In this document: piece after piece, positions 24,251 to 36,029 of the stretch
How the letters are laid out: each line of letters opens with the position of its first letter
How positions within the stretch are numbered: position 1 is the first letter of the stretch
Assembly: GCA_014773175.1 (NCBI GenBank)
Contig: VXCM01005985.1
Coordinates: 1 to 64,000, forward strand
Reading direction: 5' to 3'
Source of the DNA: Lucifuga dentata
Lineage: Eukaryota > Chordata > Actinopteri > Ophidiiformes > Bythitidae
DNA: 64,000 bases
Translations under genes and position numbers: made by a program
The notes under the pieces: generated by a model
The model's database searches: none
What the model was told of the DNA's origin: nothing
What the model saw: only the letters and a program-made list of their open reading frames with translations

Positions 24251-24382
24251 CATTCATTCATTAACATCATCTTTGGTCAAGTTCCTCCTTATCCACATTC
24301 ATATTTATCCAAAGTCCAAAGCCGGTATGAGCGACACTCTCATGATCTGTTCCTCAGGTAAGACAGAATTGGGAAAAAGCTT

Positions 24383-24958
24383 TTAAAGGGCCATACTACT
24401 CGTTTTTCATGTTTAATGTATTCAGTTTTCATACATGTTACTGACAATCATTTTTCAAAGGATAAAACCGTATTTCAGCATTCCTGATATTTTGCTAAAT
24501 CTCTTAATCTTTCAAAATCAAATATTCAAGTGATACACCCACCTTAAAAATCCATGTTTCTCCTGCTAATAGTTACACAGCCTTATGAAGTCACGGTCCT
24601 TTAAATTTTTCCATAAACGCAGGTCTTCTTTTGGGACTATATTCCCCGGTGGAGGCATACATTCACTCCACGCTTTTTATTGAGCTTAAACACTAAAATT
24701 ACATAACTTCTAAAAAAACCTGAATACACGTCTTGTTGGTGATGATGGATTACCTATCCCAAGAACGTTTACAGTATCAACAAGTTGATTTTAATAGCAG
24801 AATGAACTGAAACCAATGGAGGTCTGGAAGGTAGGAAAAACATTTTTAATTCACCGTTCCAGTAGTATGCTTTGGGAAATGATTGTCAGTAACGTAACAT
24901 GTATGAAAATGGAATATATTAGGCTGATACATAAAAAATGAGTGGTATGATCTTTTAA
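24383..24958 (-). mobile_element. TTAA-type MITE, copy 9, full length with mutated ends
   Basis: TTAA at both ends. The terminal repeats are diverged (AGGGCCATACTAC at left, GGTATGATCTT at right) while the core matches the consensus. It pairs in inverted orientation with copy 10 across exon D. Confidence 0.8.
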
Positions 24959-25420
24959 TAAGTAAGAAAGTGCAATATTTAAACTGGAATTTTTTTTTTT
25001 AGATACAAAAAAATCAGTGTTTTGCTTAATAACTGATCATGTTAATCATATATAAACTGTGACAGAAACGTTGTATTAAAAATAAATGACGATACTTTGT
25101 CTGCAGACGATCAGAGAAATAAACGCATCAAATCCTCCGTAAAGGAAATCTTCAAAGTGATGGATTTAGCCTCACACCAGCATCTGCAGAATTATAGACA
25201 TAATCTTTAGCAAATAATCACCCACTCGTCTCCAGTGGGTTTAACATTTTTTCACGCCGTGTAATCTCGCGTTTACAATATGATTTACGTGGGTTTTCTC
25301 TTTTCTGCTGCTGACGTCTCTCTTCTCCCTCACTAAGCTTTGAGGGAGATTGACAGGGGACAAGCTCAAGGCGTTCCTTCTCGCTTTGCATACATCAGCT
25401 CCTGATACTTCAGCGCACGC

Positions 25421-25421
<1 letters not shown>

Positions 25422-25461
<40 letters not shown>
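25422..25461. repeat. (CA)n microsatellite
   Basis: Perfect tract of about 20 units, no coding relevance. Confidence 0.95.
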
Positions 25462-25463
<2 letters not shown>

Positions 25464-26886
25464 CATTTTGATTGATACTTAACTGAAAGTGAGCTCTTGT
25501 TGCTGTCAGAGCTGGCTAAGTCTCCTGAGCCTATTGATTTCTGACATTTGTAGATATTATATTCAGGAAGAAGCCGGCTGTATTTTGCGATGTGATCCCC
25601 TGTAACACTTTAATCTGTTTAGACCGTTTCTGCACGACGGCAGGGAAACGTTCAGAAAGCAAACAACGAAATATGCAGCCGCCTGCCAAGCTCTTACTGC
25701 ATCCTCCAGGAACGGAGAAATACAGTATCTGCTTAGATTTGGATCCGCAGTACTAAATCCAAGCTTTTATTTGCGGCGTTGAGTGGCTGGTTCCAGCATT
25801 TTACTTCTGTTTAATCTGGAGGTAAAGACAACATTTTAGATAGGAGAGTAAAGACTTGTGTTATGCGATCCGGGCTCTGTGTTTGTGTAATAAACAGCAG
25901 TAAAACTGTCTGAGTGAGTGTAACTCTTCATCCTGAGATGTTTTGTGCTGTTGGATCTGAGCGTTGGGAAACAGAGCGACTCTGTATTTCTTCACTTTTG
26001 GCTGGAAATGAAAATGAACCGCATGCCTCGCTGATGCCATCAGCCGTACTTACCGACCTGTCATCTCTACACCAATTATTTTAATCATCACTCCCTCTTT
26101 ACATATTCCTCATCCCAGTTCAGAGTAAATTAAAGCAATTCTTTCTCTTTTTTTTTTTTTTCCCNTTTTTTTTTTTTTTCCCTCTAAAGGAAACACGGAG
26201 GCTTTGAAATATCTCCAGCCAGTGCAGACTTGGAACAAGCAGCACTTAGTAACCTAATGCTGGTCCTGCTGCTTAATGGTTTGCATTAGCTTAAAGCAAT
26301 AAAATTATCCCAGGTCCTCGCTAATGTTGGAATAATCATTTACAAAGATGGTTACCACATGCTGGAACTGTTTTCTTCTTTTTCTCTGTTTTTTATGACC
26401 CTAATTCACTGTTATTAATAATGAATAAAAATGCAATTTTCAGTCGGGTTGCTGCAGGGCTCTGGGAATCATTTCAATGAATATTTCAGCACATTATTTT
26501 AATCATGGCTCTGCATATACAGGGAGGGGGGCTTGTTTTATTGGCTCATGCCTCAGCCGCCCCAAGACCCCAGATCATTAAACCCCACGCTGTCTGCGCT
26601 GAGGTTCCTACCTTTGATTTACAAGACTTGTTAAAAAACATTGTAAAAAAAAAGAGGCAAGCTGTGCCATTTATACTTGTAATTTGATGCTGTGTTTGTT
26701 AATGGGAGTGGCTGTGATTTATTCGTGCGGTGGCTGCTGCTCTCATGCTACAGGCCGGAGCTAAGCTAACGCTGCTAAGCCTCTGCAGAGGATGCCGCCA
26801 CTCAGCCTAATAAATCTGCTATCTGCAGCTGATTCTTCTACTGTTTTGGCGTGATAAGGAGGCGGACATCACTGAGGGGCGTGCGC

Positions 26887-26952
26887 TCTGTCTAACCCGC
26901 CTGTCTTCCTGTCTCCCTCCTCACAGTCAGCTGCAAGACTTCTGGCGTCTCG
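26887..26952 (+). other. assembly duplicate of nbea exon D acceptor and first 26 exon bases
   Basis: These 66 bases are identical to 26954-27019 and are separated from them by a single N at 26953. They contain an acceptor (26925-26926) and 26 coding bases that run into the N. A real tandem duplication would not be bounded exactly by an N, and six other Ns in the window show the same pattern. It should not be annotated as an extra exon. Confidence 0.9.
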
Positions 26953-26993
26953 NTCTGTCTAACCCGCCTGTCTTCCTGTCTCCCTCCTCACAG

Positions 26994-27118
26994 TCAGCTG
27001 CAAGACTTCTGGCGTCTCGACTACTGGGAGGACGACCTGCGCCGGAGGCGGAGATTTGTCAGAAATGCATTTGGCTCCACCCGTTTAGATGTCACATGCA
27101 AGTCGCTGCAAGAATATG
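26994..27118 (+). CDS. nbea: neurobeachin internal exon D (end of DUF1088 region)
   Basis: It reads (S)QLQDFWRLDYWEDDLRRRRRF, then VRNAFGSTRLDVTCKSLQEY, ending with one base of a split codon. The WRLDYWEDDLRRRRRFVRNAFGST block is a hallmark of neurobeachin. The acceptor is cctcctcacag and the donor gtgagt. The first 26 bases and the acceptor also occur just upstream (26887-26952) on the other side of an N; this is an assembly duplicate and this copy is the one continuous with the rest of the exon. A relic TTAA-type terminus (about 27155-27264) lies just downstream. Confidence 0.95.
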
Positions 27119-27154
27119 GTGAGTGCGTCCTTTCATAGCAGAATCAGACCGTTT

Positions 27155-27264
27155 GTGACCGTATCAATATACGGTTTTATGTTTCGGAAAATCGTCGTCA
27201 GTAAGATATGCAGGTTGTATTTATTGGGGTTTAAACATGCAAAATCACCGGTATGGTCCTTTAA
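27155..27264 (+). mobile_element. relic right terminus related to the TTAA-type MITE
   Basis: Ends CACCGGTATGGTCCT-TTAA and includes CAAACATGCAAAAT and a diverged GTCAGTAAG block. It begins about 37 bases after the exon D donor. It resembles the old subfamily seen at 36.9-37.5 and 42.2-42.8 kb. Confidence 0.6.
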
Positions 27265-27725
27265 TATAGAAGAGCCATTAAGTTTTGTTTTATAATGAAA
27301 TGATTTCCTGCCAATTGAACATGACGGGTGTATTTTTTTGCCACGTTTTTATTTCCATCACAACACACTGAAGGACAAATTAAATCTCTCTTTATTTGTT
27401 TCTTCTCTTCATCTGAAACATTTCTTATTGACCCAGACGATGTTTTAATGTTTCCCACTACTTCCTGTCAGTTCTGCCTTAAGTCACGCAACGCTGACTT
27501 TTAAAGGAGAGCGTATTAAAAACTCTGACCCTTTTCTCTCTGCCTGTAACTGAATAGCAAAGCCAGCATGTTAAAGAACAAAGGAAAATTTGTTGATTCT
27601 GAAATTAGTGGAGTAAAATCCTTCTGTGTTTGACTGTAAACAGAAAAAACAACATGATGTTCAGAGTTCAGGACAATATTAAACTTATTTTTTCACAATT
27701 ATAGACTTCAGCACATGCAGGATCA

Positions 27726-28312
27726 TTAAAGGACCATACCACCCATTTGGCATGTTTGAGCTTCATATATTTAAGTTTCATACACATAACGTTACTGACA
27801 ATCATTTCCCAAAGCATATTACTGGAATGGTGAATTAAAAATGTTTTTCCTACCTTCCAGACCTCCATTGGTTTCAGTTCATTCTGCTATTAAAATCAAC
27901 TTGTTGATACTGTAAACGTTCTTGGGATAGGTAATCCATCATCACCAACAAGACGTGTATTCAGGTTTTTTTAGAAGTTATGTAATTTTAGTGTTTAAGC
28001 TCAATAAAAAGCGTGGAGTGAATGTATGCCTCCACCGGGGAATATAGTCCCAAAAGAAGACCTGCGTTTATGGAAAAATTTAAAGGACCGTGACTTCATA
28101 AGGCTGTGTAACTATTAGCAGGAGAAACATGGATTTTTAAGGTGGGTGTATCAGTTGAATATTTGATTTTGAAAGATTAAGAGATTTAGCAAAATATCAG
28201 GAAAACTGAAATACAGTTTTATCCTTTGGGAAATGACTGTCAGTAATGTAACATGTATGAAAACTGAATGTATTAGGCTCAAACATGCTAAATGGACAGT
28301 ATGATCCTTTAA
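27726..28312 (+). mobile_element. TTAA-type MITE, copy 10, full length
   Basis: Full length with TTAA at both ends. The right terminus is changed (GGACAGTATGATCCT). The 90 bp after it match the flank of copy 2. Confidence 0.85.
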
Positions 28313-28403
28313 ATCACAAGACAAGTACTAGTTTATTTTTCCCTCTTTTATCAGAATGATGTTAGATTATCTTAAATCTCTTGCCCCATTGACTATGCTG
28401 TAG

Positions 28404-28449
28404 GTATATTAGGCTCAAACATGCAAAAATGGGTGGAATGGTCCTTTAA
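28404..28449 (+). mobile_element. extra right terminus of the TTAA-type family
   Basis: ATATTAGGCTCAAACATGC, then GGTGGAATGGTCCT-TTAA, about 95 bp beyond copy 10 and without its own core. It may be the outer end of an older element into which copy 10 inserted. Confidence 0.6.
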
Positions 28450-29218
28450 AGTGTTGGTTGGCCTGGTTGTTGAGCTGCTAGCGCTGCGTTGGGACGTGAT
28501 GTGGCTGTTTTGAGCTTTCGTTCTGCTGCGTGAAATCACGGCAGATAAACACGCTTCAGCTGCTGCAGGCTGCAGGTGATTATTGCAGATCAGAGACAGA
28601 TGCAGTAATTGCACCATCTGCTTCAGATTTTCTGGTTGTTCCATTGTTTTTTAAACATAAGCAAATTTTGGGGTTCTCGATGCATCTTTTGGCAGGATTC
28701 AGGGATTCTTATACGTTATTCGTCAATATTAAAGGGCCATAAAGCTATTCAGTAACAATGAAAATCCTGAAACCTGGATGCCTGCAGAATAATGAAATCA
28801 CATTGTTACTGTGTGAGTAAGACGTGTATCTGGACAAAATTAATAGGATTCCACATCAAATATATGTGACATGTTGCGTAATCAGAGTATGAACAGTCGG
28901 CCAGGTGAGGAAATGCATGTGGAGGTGCACGCTTACACTGAGTGTAACGTTTGTACGCTGAATAAATCAATTTACAGGTCTGTTATTCAGAGTGAGCGTG
29001 TCCTGTTCATGCTGATTTCAACCTAATTACAGCATTTTTTACATGAAAAAAAATCTATTTATTGCTTTTCTGAGTATTCTCGAAGTTTTAACGTTCATAT
29101 ATAAACATATAAACTGACTGTACTCTTTACCTGTTCTCCATCTGCTCATATTTACTGTCCAAAGCCAGAAAAATATGCCTGTGTGTTACTTTTCCTAACA
29201 TATCTTTGGCTGTGTTCT

Positions 29219-29248
<30 letters not shown>

Positions 29249-29252
<4 letters not shown>

Positions 29253-29816
29253 GCTGTCACCATATCAGATTTTCACTACACAATTATCGTGGCCAAAAGA
29301 ATTCAGGATAACGATATTATCGCAATATTTATAGAAAATTAAACAAAAAAAACATTTCCTGTTTCAGGGCTAGCAAGCTAACTGCTACTTCCTGTCTCTA
29401 CCTTGGTGAAATCTACAGGATGATGGAGGTGAAGGTGGTGAACAGGTTTGGTGGTGTCGCCCCCTTTAGCAGTTCCTGTTGATCAGCGTTTCCTGCAAAC
29501 TGGGGCATCTACCAACTTCCTGTTTTTGTTACTGAATCCAAAAAACTCCCACACTGGAAGCTAACTTTTTTCAGGTTAGGGTAGAGCGTCTGGCTCTCGT
29601 CTGTCATCTCCTCCATCATGACTTTACATGGCAGTGGTAGCTACACACTGTGGTAGTAGCTAGCTAACTAGCTAGTTACTGCGTCACTGTGTTATGTCAC
29701 ATATGTGTGTAATATACCGGTATTGATGATAGCTATGATATTTAAAAAATGAAATATTGATATCATGTTAATAAATCACGGTTATCATCAATACCGGTAT
29801 GTTGCGACACCCCCTG
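29249..29816. mobile_element. hAT-like non-autonomous element, short copy inside a CA microsatellite
   Basis: Termini CAGGGCTGTCAC and GACACCCCCTG form the CAGGG/CCCTG ends typical of hAT elements. CA tracts lie directly on both sides, so the element probably split one microsatellite. An 8-bp target duplication cannot be confirmed in the repetitive flank. Confidence 0.65.
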
Positions 29817-29818
29817 AT

Positions 29819-29849
<31 letters not shown>

Positions 29850-29888
29850 CACAAAACGCCATAAATGCACATCATGTGTTTCGTTGTA

Positions 29889-30375
29889 TTACCATATATA
29901 CTCGAGTATAAGCCACAAGTTTGGTTTTTTTTTTGGTTTTTTTTTTTACCAAATTTCACAAAGTAAATCAGGGGTCGGCTTATACACGAGAAATTCAAAT
30001 TAGATCCCAGAGAAGAACATTTCCAGGAGTGGAAATACTACCATTACCACTACCCATGGAATATAGTTTAAATCAGACCTTAGAATGAGATATTTCCTGA
30101 CTAAACATCTTATTCAGCACATTTTACAGTAAGCTCTGCTGTGATTGGTCAGTTACAGTAGTCAGCTGCTGAAATAAATATCATGTTTACTGGTACGTGG
30201 ATTATTTTCAGAAAATCAGAGGAATACTATGACAATACCCAGAAAAACAGGGAATTTGCTAAACAAATAAATTGACGGAACAACATCAGGGGGTCAGCTT
30301 ATATGCGGGTTTCTTTAAAAATCTAAATTTGCAGGTCAGAATCGGGGGTCGGCTTATAGTCGAGTATATACGGTA
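29889..30375. mobile_element. TATACTCGAGTATA-end element, best-preserved copy
   Basis: Ends TTACCATATATACTCGAGTA and CGAGTATATACGGTAA with an interior of about 450 bp. The right terminal repeat contains GGGGTCGGCTTATA, a variant of which also occurs internally. Confidence 0.7.
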
Positions 30376-30407
30376 AATCAGCAGAAAGCGGGTTTGGAGG
30401 AGGTTTT

Positions 30408-30968
30408 ATGCTGCGTTCACAGACCTCGGAAGTCAAATTTTTCTCAGTTGGAGCCTTCAAACTTCCAACATCAAACTGTTCCAGCCAAATGTAATCAAAA
30501 AAAGCATGAACACCAATAAATACTGTAAAAATTAATTAAACTTGGTAATTAATGCTAAGTAAACTAAGTTAGACTACAGGACTGTCTGGTTGTGTTGTTT
30601 TATAATGATAATCACAGTGGGTATTAAACTTTGTACAGAGAAGTAATATGAAATTATTTACAGTTACGTATTAATGGCAAACAGTTATTATACAAAATAG
30701 ATAGTTACCATGGCGATATATTCTGACCTTTTTCTTTCAATTTCACACAAGAAAAAAATACTTTATTCGCCTTTTAGCTGATCATTTCCATTCATAAAGC
30801 TCGCTTCCACGGCGCCGCCATGTTGAGTGACGTCATACTCGGTAAGTCAGTGTAGATCATTTTGTCTGAGTTTCCCAGCCGGAGCTCCGACTTCAAGTGC
30901 CGTTCCAACGCATTTTTCCAAGTAAGAAGTCAGAAAAATCTGAGTTCCGAGGTCTGTGAATGCAGCAT
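30408..30968. mobile_element. Harbinger-like MITE, copy c
   Basis: Full length with the same ends, preceded by TTA and followed by TGA. It is inserted 33 bp right of a palindromic-end element. The CRE core TGACGTCA is at 30828-30835. Confidence 0.75.
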
Positions 30969-32163
30969 GAGTCCTGCTGCCTCACGCTGTAACGAGCAGA
31001 AGAAATCTAAAGGTGACAGAGATCAGCTGGTCAGGCCGTCCTCTTCCTGCCTTTGAGCTGCACGTTCAGCTGATTCCTGCAGCTTTCATGCGGCTGCAGG
31101 TCGCATGCTTTGTTTGGAAGTGAAAGTTTTGTTCTTTTTTGGAACTTCTGTGGATTTTTTTTTTTTTNGTTTTTTTTTTTTTGCAGTGACTGTTGGCTGT
31201 TTTTCAGATTACTTTGACAGTTTATGAATATTCACTTTTAATTAGGATGCATTAGAGATGAAACCTGTCTTTACTGGATGATCCAGGCTGAGTCGCAGCA
31301 TCCAGTTTGAAATCTGACAGGAACTAAACTCGACTTGTTACTCTGCAGAGGAAAACAAAGCGGCGTGTTGGAGTTGGCCCACGAGAGTCATTATTAAAGC
31401 TTTAAAAATGTGCGACTCTTAGAGGAACAGCAAGTCCAAACTCAACACAGTTCCTGCTTTGACAGCAGGATATGACAATATATGCTCAGCCACCGTCTTG
31501 TGTTAGAAAAGGGCAAAGTTTGACCGTAAACGTCAGTCTGAGCGGCTTGCTTGGGGAAAATGAAAGGTAGCAGGAAAGAACCAAATGCTTTTTTTTCTTC
31601 TTTTTAATCTACAAAGAATGTTTTAGAAAGTGAGTTCTGTGCTGTTCTGACAGCATTTAAGTCTGGCAGTCCTCTGTTTTCTCTTAAATACTAATAACAA
31701 GGTTTTTACTGTTCAAACTCTTAATTTATTATAAAGTGGATTTTTTTTTAATACAGATGTGATGTGTTTATTTATACTTAGGCGTCCATTTTGAAACCGT
31801 TGCAGTGTTTTAATATGCAAAAAAAAAAACCCAAAAAAACGAAAACATAATAATTCACTCCTACTCTCCTTGCTGCAACACTGCGGTGCACGCTGAGTGA
31901 AAACAGGTAATTTTAGGCCTGATTCTGTTCTCTTTATCCAGTAGCACCAGGCTTCAGCTGGAAATACTCAGAGATAAAATATTTTCTCACGAGACTCAAA
32001 CCTTTAGATTGTGTCCAAACATTCAGATATGAACATAATATGGAAGTAAACATGTTAAAAGAATAATCAAAAAACAAAACTTTCAGAAGAGTTTGTCTCA
32101 CTGGATGCATTTTTATGGGACCTGTAGGATGAGATTACTTTTATTTTTTTACTGTATAGTATT

Positions 32164-32325
32164 ATGCTGCATTCACAGACCTCGGAACTCAGATTTTTCT
32201 GACTTCTTACTTGGAAAAATGCGTTGGAACAGCACTTGAAGTCGGAGCTCCGGCTGGGAAACTCAGACAAAATGATCTACGCCAACTTACTGAGTATAAC
32301 GTCACTCAACATGGCAGCGCCATTC
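32164..32325. mobile_element. Harbinger-like MITE, truncated copy d
   Basis: One inverted end plus about 140 bp in reverse relative to copy c, ending near the AACATGGCAGCGCC block. The CRE is mutated here (AACGTCA). Confidence 0.7.
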
Positions 32326-32371
32326 TTCTCTAAAAACTCCTTTTTACTGAAATTCTATGAGTGAAAAGAAG

Positions 32372-32957
32372 TTAAAGGACCATGCCACCCATTTTGCATG
32401 TTTGAGCCTAATATATTCTATTTTCATACACGTAACGTTACTGACAATCATTTCTCAAAGCATACTACTGGAACGGTGCATTAAAAATGTTTTTCCTACC
32501 TTCCAGACCTCCATTGCTTTCAGTTCATTCTCTATTAAAATCAACTTGTTGATACTGTAAACGTTCTTGGGATAGGTAATCCATCATCACCAACAAGACG
32601 TGTATTCAGGTTTTTTTAGAAGTTATGTAATTTTAGTGTTTAAGCTCAATAAAAAGCGTGGAGTGAATGTATGCCTCCACCGGGGAATATAGTCCCAAAA
32701 GAAGACCTGCGTTTATGGAAAAATTTAAAGGACCGTGACTTCATAAGGCTGTGTAACTATTAGCAGGAGAAACATGGATTTTTAAGGTGGGTGTATCACT
32801 TGAATATTTGATTTTGAAAGATTAAGAGATTTTGCAAAATATCAGGAAAGCTGAAATACGGTTTTATGTTTTGGGAAATGATTGTCAGTAACGTGACATG
32901 TATGAAAACTGAATATGTTAGGCTCAAACATGTAAAATGGGTGGTATGGTCCTTTAA
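32372..32957 (+). mobile_element. TTAA-type MITE, copy 11, full length
   Basis: Full length, TTAA at both ends, core near-identical to other copies. Confidence 0.85.
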
Positions 32958-33027
32958 AATTTGCTATTATATATTAGCAAACAAATGTAGCAGCATAACC
33001 TTAGCGATTACCTGTGTGAAATGTCTG

Positions 33028-33028
<1 letters not shown>

Positions 33029-33079
<51 letters not shown>
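33029..33079. repeat. (GT)n microsatellite
   Basis: A perfect tract of about 25 units, 72 bp right of MITE copy 11. Confidence 0.95.
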
Positions 33080-33081
<2 letters not shown>

Positions 33082-33394
33082 AACTCTGCCTCATTGTCTA
33101 TTAGCAGCATTGACAGCTTAGCCAGCACATTCTGTTTCTGCCACGCTGTTACAGCTGGTATCAGAGCACCGTGAGCTGATTGGAATTGGGGAAGCATGAA
33201 ATGGAAGTCACGTTAATATTGATCCAAGTGTTTAACGGGGTGTTTTACCTCCGGGTGTCCTTGCTGTCTCATTTCAGGTGAGCAGCTTCTTCAGACCTGC
33301 TGTGATCCAAATCTTTACAGCTCCTCACTCCCGTAATGTCCCCATGTTAACCTTCTCCACCGTCATAATCAAAGATATTAAATACTGATACTGA

Positions 33395-34545
33395 TTTGAT
33401 TTTATTTTTATTTGTGTCACACACACAAAGTGTCCACATGGACATATAAGATATCAAATACATTGGTGTAGCATTGAAACAAAGGAAAATGTCTAAAATA
33501 TACCGTGAGAACATCCCATATAACATCAAGAAAATTAGCTAATACAAAAACTCTACAACTTAAACAGAGGATTTTGTCTTCTTTGTCTCAAGATTTACAC
33601 AGAAACTCTGCACAGACACTTCCCTTCCTGAAAAAACAATCTAGCTTTGATAATCATTCATCCTGAAGAAATCTGCTTTGATTGAAGACATTTTATAAAA
33701 AAGTACAGTCCTTAAATCTAAAGAACATATAAAACATTAAATGAACAATAAAACATCAAATTAACTTCATTTTCTATCTCTTATAACTCACATAATGGTG
33801 TAGCATTAAAGGACCATACCATGCATTTTGCATGTTTGAGCCTAATATATTCAATTTTATACACATAACATCACTGACAGTCATTTCCCAAAGCATACTA
33901 CTGGAACAGTGAATTAAAAATGTTTTTCCTACCTTCCAGACCTCCATTGGTTTCAGTTCATTCTGCTATTAAAATCAACTTGTTGATACTGTAAACGTTC
34001 TTGGGATAGGTAATCCATCATCACCAACAAGACGTGTATTCAGGTTTTTTTAGAAGTTATGTAATTTTAGTGTTTAAGCTCAATAAAAAGCGTGGAGTGA
34101 ATGTATGCCTCCACCGGGGAATATAGTCCCAAAAGAAGACCTGCGTTTATGGAAAAATTTAAAGGACCGTGACTTCATAAGGCTGTGTAACTATTAGCAG
34201 GAGAAACATGGATTTTTAAGGTGGGTGTATCACTTGAATATTTGATTTTGAAAGATTAAGAGATTTAGCAAAATATCAGGAAAGCTGAAATACGGTTTTA
34301 TCCTTTGGGAAATGATTGTCAGTAATGTAACATGTATGAAAATTAAATATATCAGGCTCAAACATGCAAAATGGGTGGTATGGTCCTTTAAATCTGCCTG
34401 TTTCAACTGCTAATGCTAATGCTAAAGTACCTAGTAGCATAGGTGTGCATATAAATATCTTTGACTTTTAAATTCTGTGACATGGTTCCACATATGATTA
34501 TTTTTAATGAGGCAATAAGTTCTTAGTTTTGTTTTATACCAAACA
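33395..34545. repeat. dispersed repeat of the 21-kb family, interrupted by MITE copy 12
   Basis: It is collinear with 20885-21500 on both sides of the insertion at 33806-34391. Substitutions and small indels show the two copies are not recent. Confidence 0.7.
33806..34391 (+). mobile_element. TTAA-type MITE, copy 12, with provable TTAA duplication
   Basis: 586 bp. The flanks read TGTAGCA-TTAA and TTAA-ATCTGCCTG. The related, uninterrupted repeat at 21271-21290 reads TGCAGCA-TTAA-ACCTGCCTG with TTAA once (21280-21283). The pair shows the filled and empty site directly. The terminal inverted repeats run to about 33893 and from about 34304, roughly 88 bp each. Confidence 0.9.
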
Positions 34546-34856
34546 TCAACAGTCCTGACAGACTAACAGACACATTCCAGCATTTTCTTTCACTAAATNT
34601 TTTATACCAAACATCAACAGTCCTGACAGACTAACAGACACATTCCAGCATTTTCTTTCACTAAATACGCGACATGCTGAGGAAGCGGCTTATCTAAACC
34701 TCCAGGTCCAGATGTGGGATTATGAAACGCTGCTGTTGATGTTTTAATGGGAGGATGATGGCGTTTGTGACCTTGTAGACACGTAGCGNATGAAACGCTG
34801 CTGTTGATGTTTTAATGGGAGGATGATGGCGTTTGTGACCTTGTAGACACGTAGCG
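34532..34856. other. two assembly joins with 67-bp duplicates
   Basis: 34532-34598 equals 34600-34666 (N 34599), and 34722-34788 equals 34790-34856 (N 34789). The two joins are only 190 bp apart, which implies a contig of about that length between them. Confidence 0.9.
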
Positions 34857-36029
34857 GCCATCCAGGATATTAAATAAAAATGGCTGAGAGAGGAAGTGTC
34901 TGTGCTGTGTAAACTCCTGCATCAAAGTTAAGAATGTTTACTTTCACAGCCTGAAAACACACACGCCGCTAAACGGATGGATCACACCACAGGAAGTATG
35001 AAACTGTCTCTCTTTTTTTTTTTTTTTTTTTTNTTTTTTTTTTTTTTTTTTTTAAATCTTTCCAATGCAGAGTAAATAAAAGTAAAGAGAGTCGACTGGA
35101 CTTTTTCTCTCCGTGTGGAATGTGGAGCTCGTGGAGAGGGCGTGTAGGAGGGCAGGATCTGTCACGGATAGAGGCTGGGAAACGGAAGAGATATATTTAA
35201 AACCTTCTATAAAGCTAATGTCATGGATGCTGGAATGACTGCACTAAATATTAATATACAGTACGGATAGCGTCGTAAATTATGGAACTATTCGGCTCGT
35301 AATAGTTGTTATCTTCAGAGATCTGACATAAAACAGGATCATTTCTGCAAAAGCTCTAGAGTTTTGGGGGTAAGAAGTCATGATAGTTGCATATCTTAAG
35401 CTCTTTATCCGAAATACTGCCTGACATCCTCAGCGTCGACCCAGAAAACATGAACCAGTCAGCGGTTTCTCTAAAAAGCTCCTTTCCAGCAAGTATCCAG
35501 GTTCTGGGATCAGAATAATCATCTCAAAAGGAGCAACTTAAGGCATTTTTTTGTGTTTTATTTATAGTTTTATATTGAATTATCCAGAAGTGTTTGTGAG
35601 ATCAGCTTTTCTCTCCTCCACACGCTTTAGCCGGACCTTAAGTAAAACATTATGGTGTGGATTTCTGTCTGAGGAGTGGCAGTGGAGTGGGTTGGCAGGG
35701 TGGAGAGCGCACAGGGGACGTAGAAAAAACACAGGCAATAAAAATGAAAAGCCCAAAAAACTCTCCAGCTTTGCAGCATAAGAAGGCGGGAGGCTGGGTG
35801 ACGGCGCTGGAATTGATTCATCAGCTTTTCTAAAGAACGCAGCAGCAAAACCTGAAATGATTCCAAAGCAGGAGCCTTTCTCTTAGACGATAAAGTTTAT
35901 TTGACTCGAGCTTTAGCGTGTTCACAAAAGCAAATGCCGACTTGATTTCATCACCCCGCCGCTCTGAGGAAGAGATATTTCCTTTGTCTCGTGAAACAAA
36001 GCGTCACCGCTCGTGTTCTTTATTTATTA

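Larger units (their letters stand above)
11534..26993 (+). other. nbea: nbea intron C-D, 15.5 kb
   Basis: A phase-2 intron with six TTAA-type copies, two palindromic-end elements, a hAT-like element, one copy of the 21-kb repeat, minisatellites and microsatellites. Bases 11600-11930 are GC-richer than the surroundings and unexplained. Stretches 12960-13384, 15317-16153, 16741-17804, 18809-19891, 20334-20884, 21501-22564, 23479-24191 and 24959-26886 contain no gene I can support; some are only AT-rich or homopolymer-rich. Confidence 0.8.

Noticed and set aside
30862..31056. Small protein beginning MSEFPSRSSDFKC, also at 32067
   Set aside because: It is the translated terminal region of the Harbinger-like MITE; repeated because the element is repeated.
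32967..33197. Small proteins with His/Thr or Val/Cys runs (also at 735, 25241, 46534, 46583)
   Set aside because: They are translations of CA/GT microsatellites, not genes.
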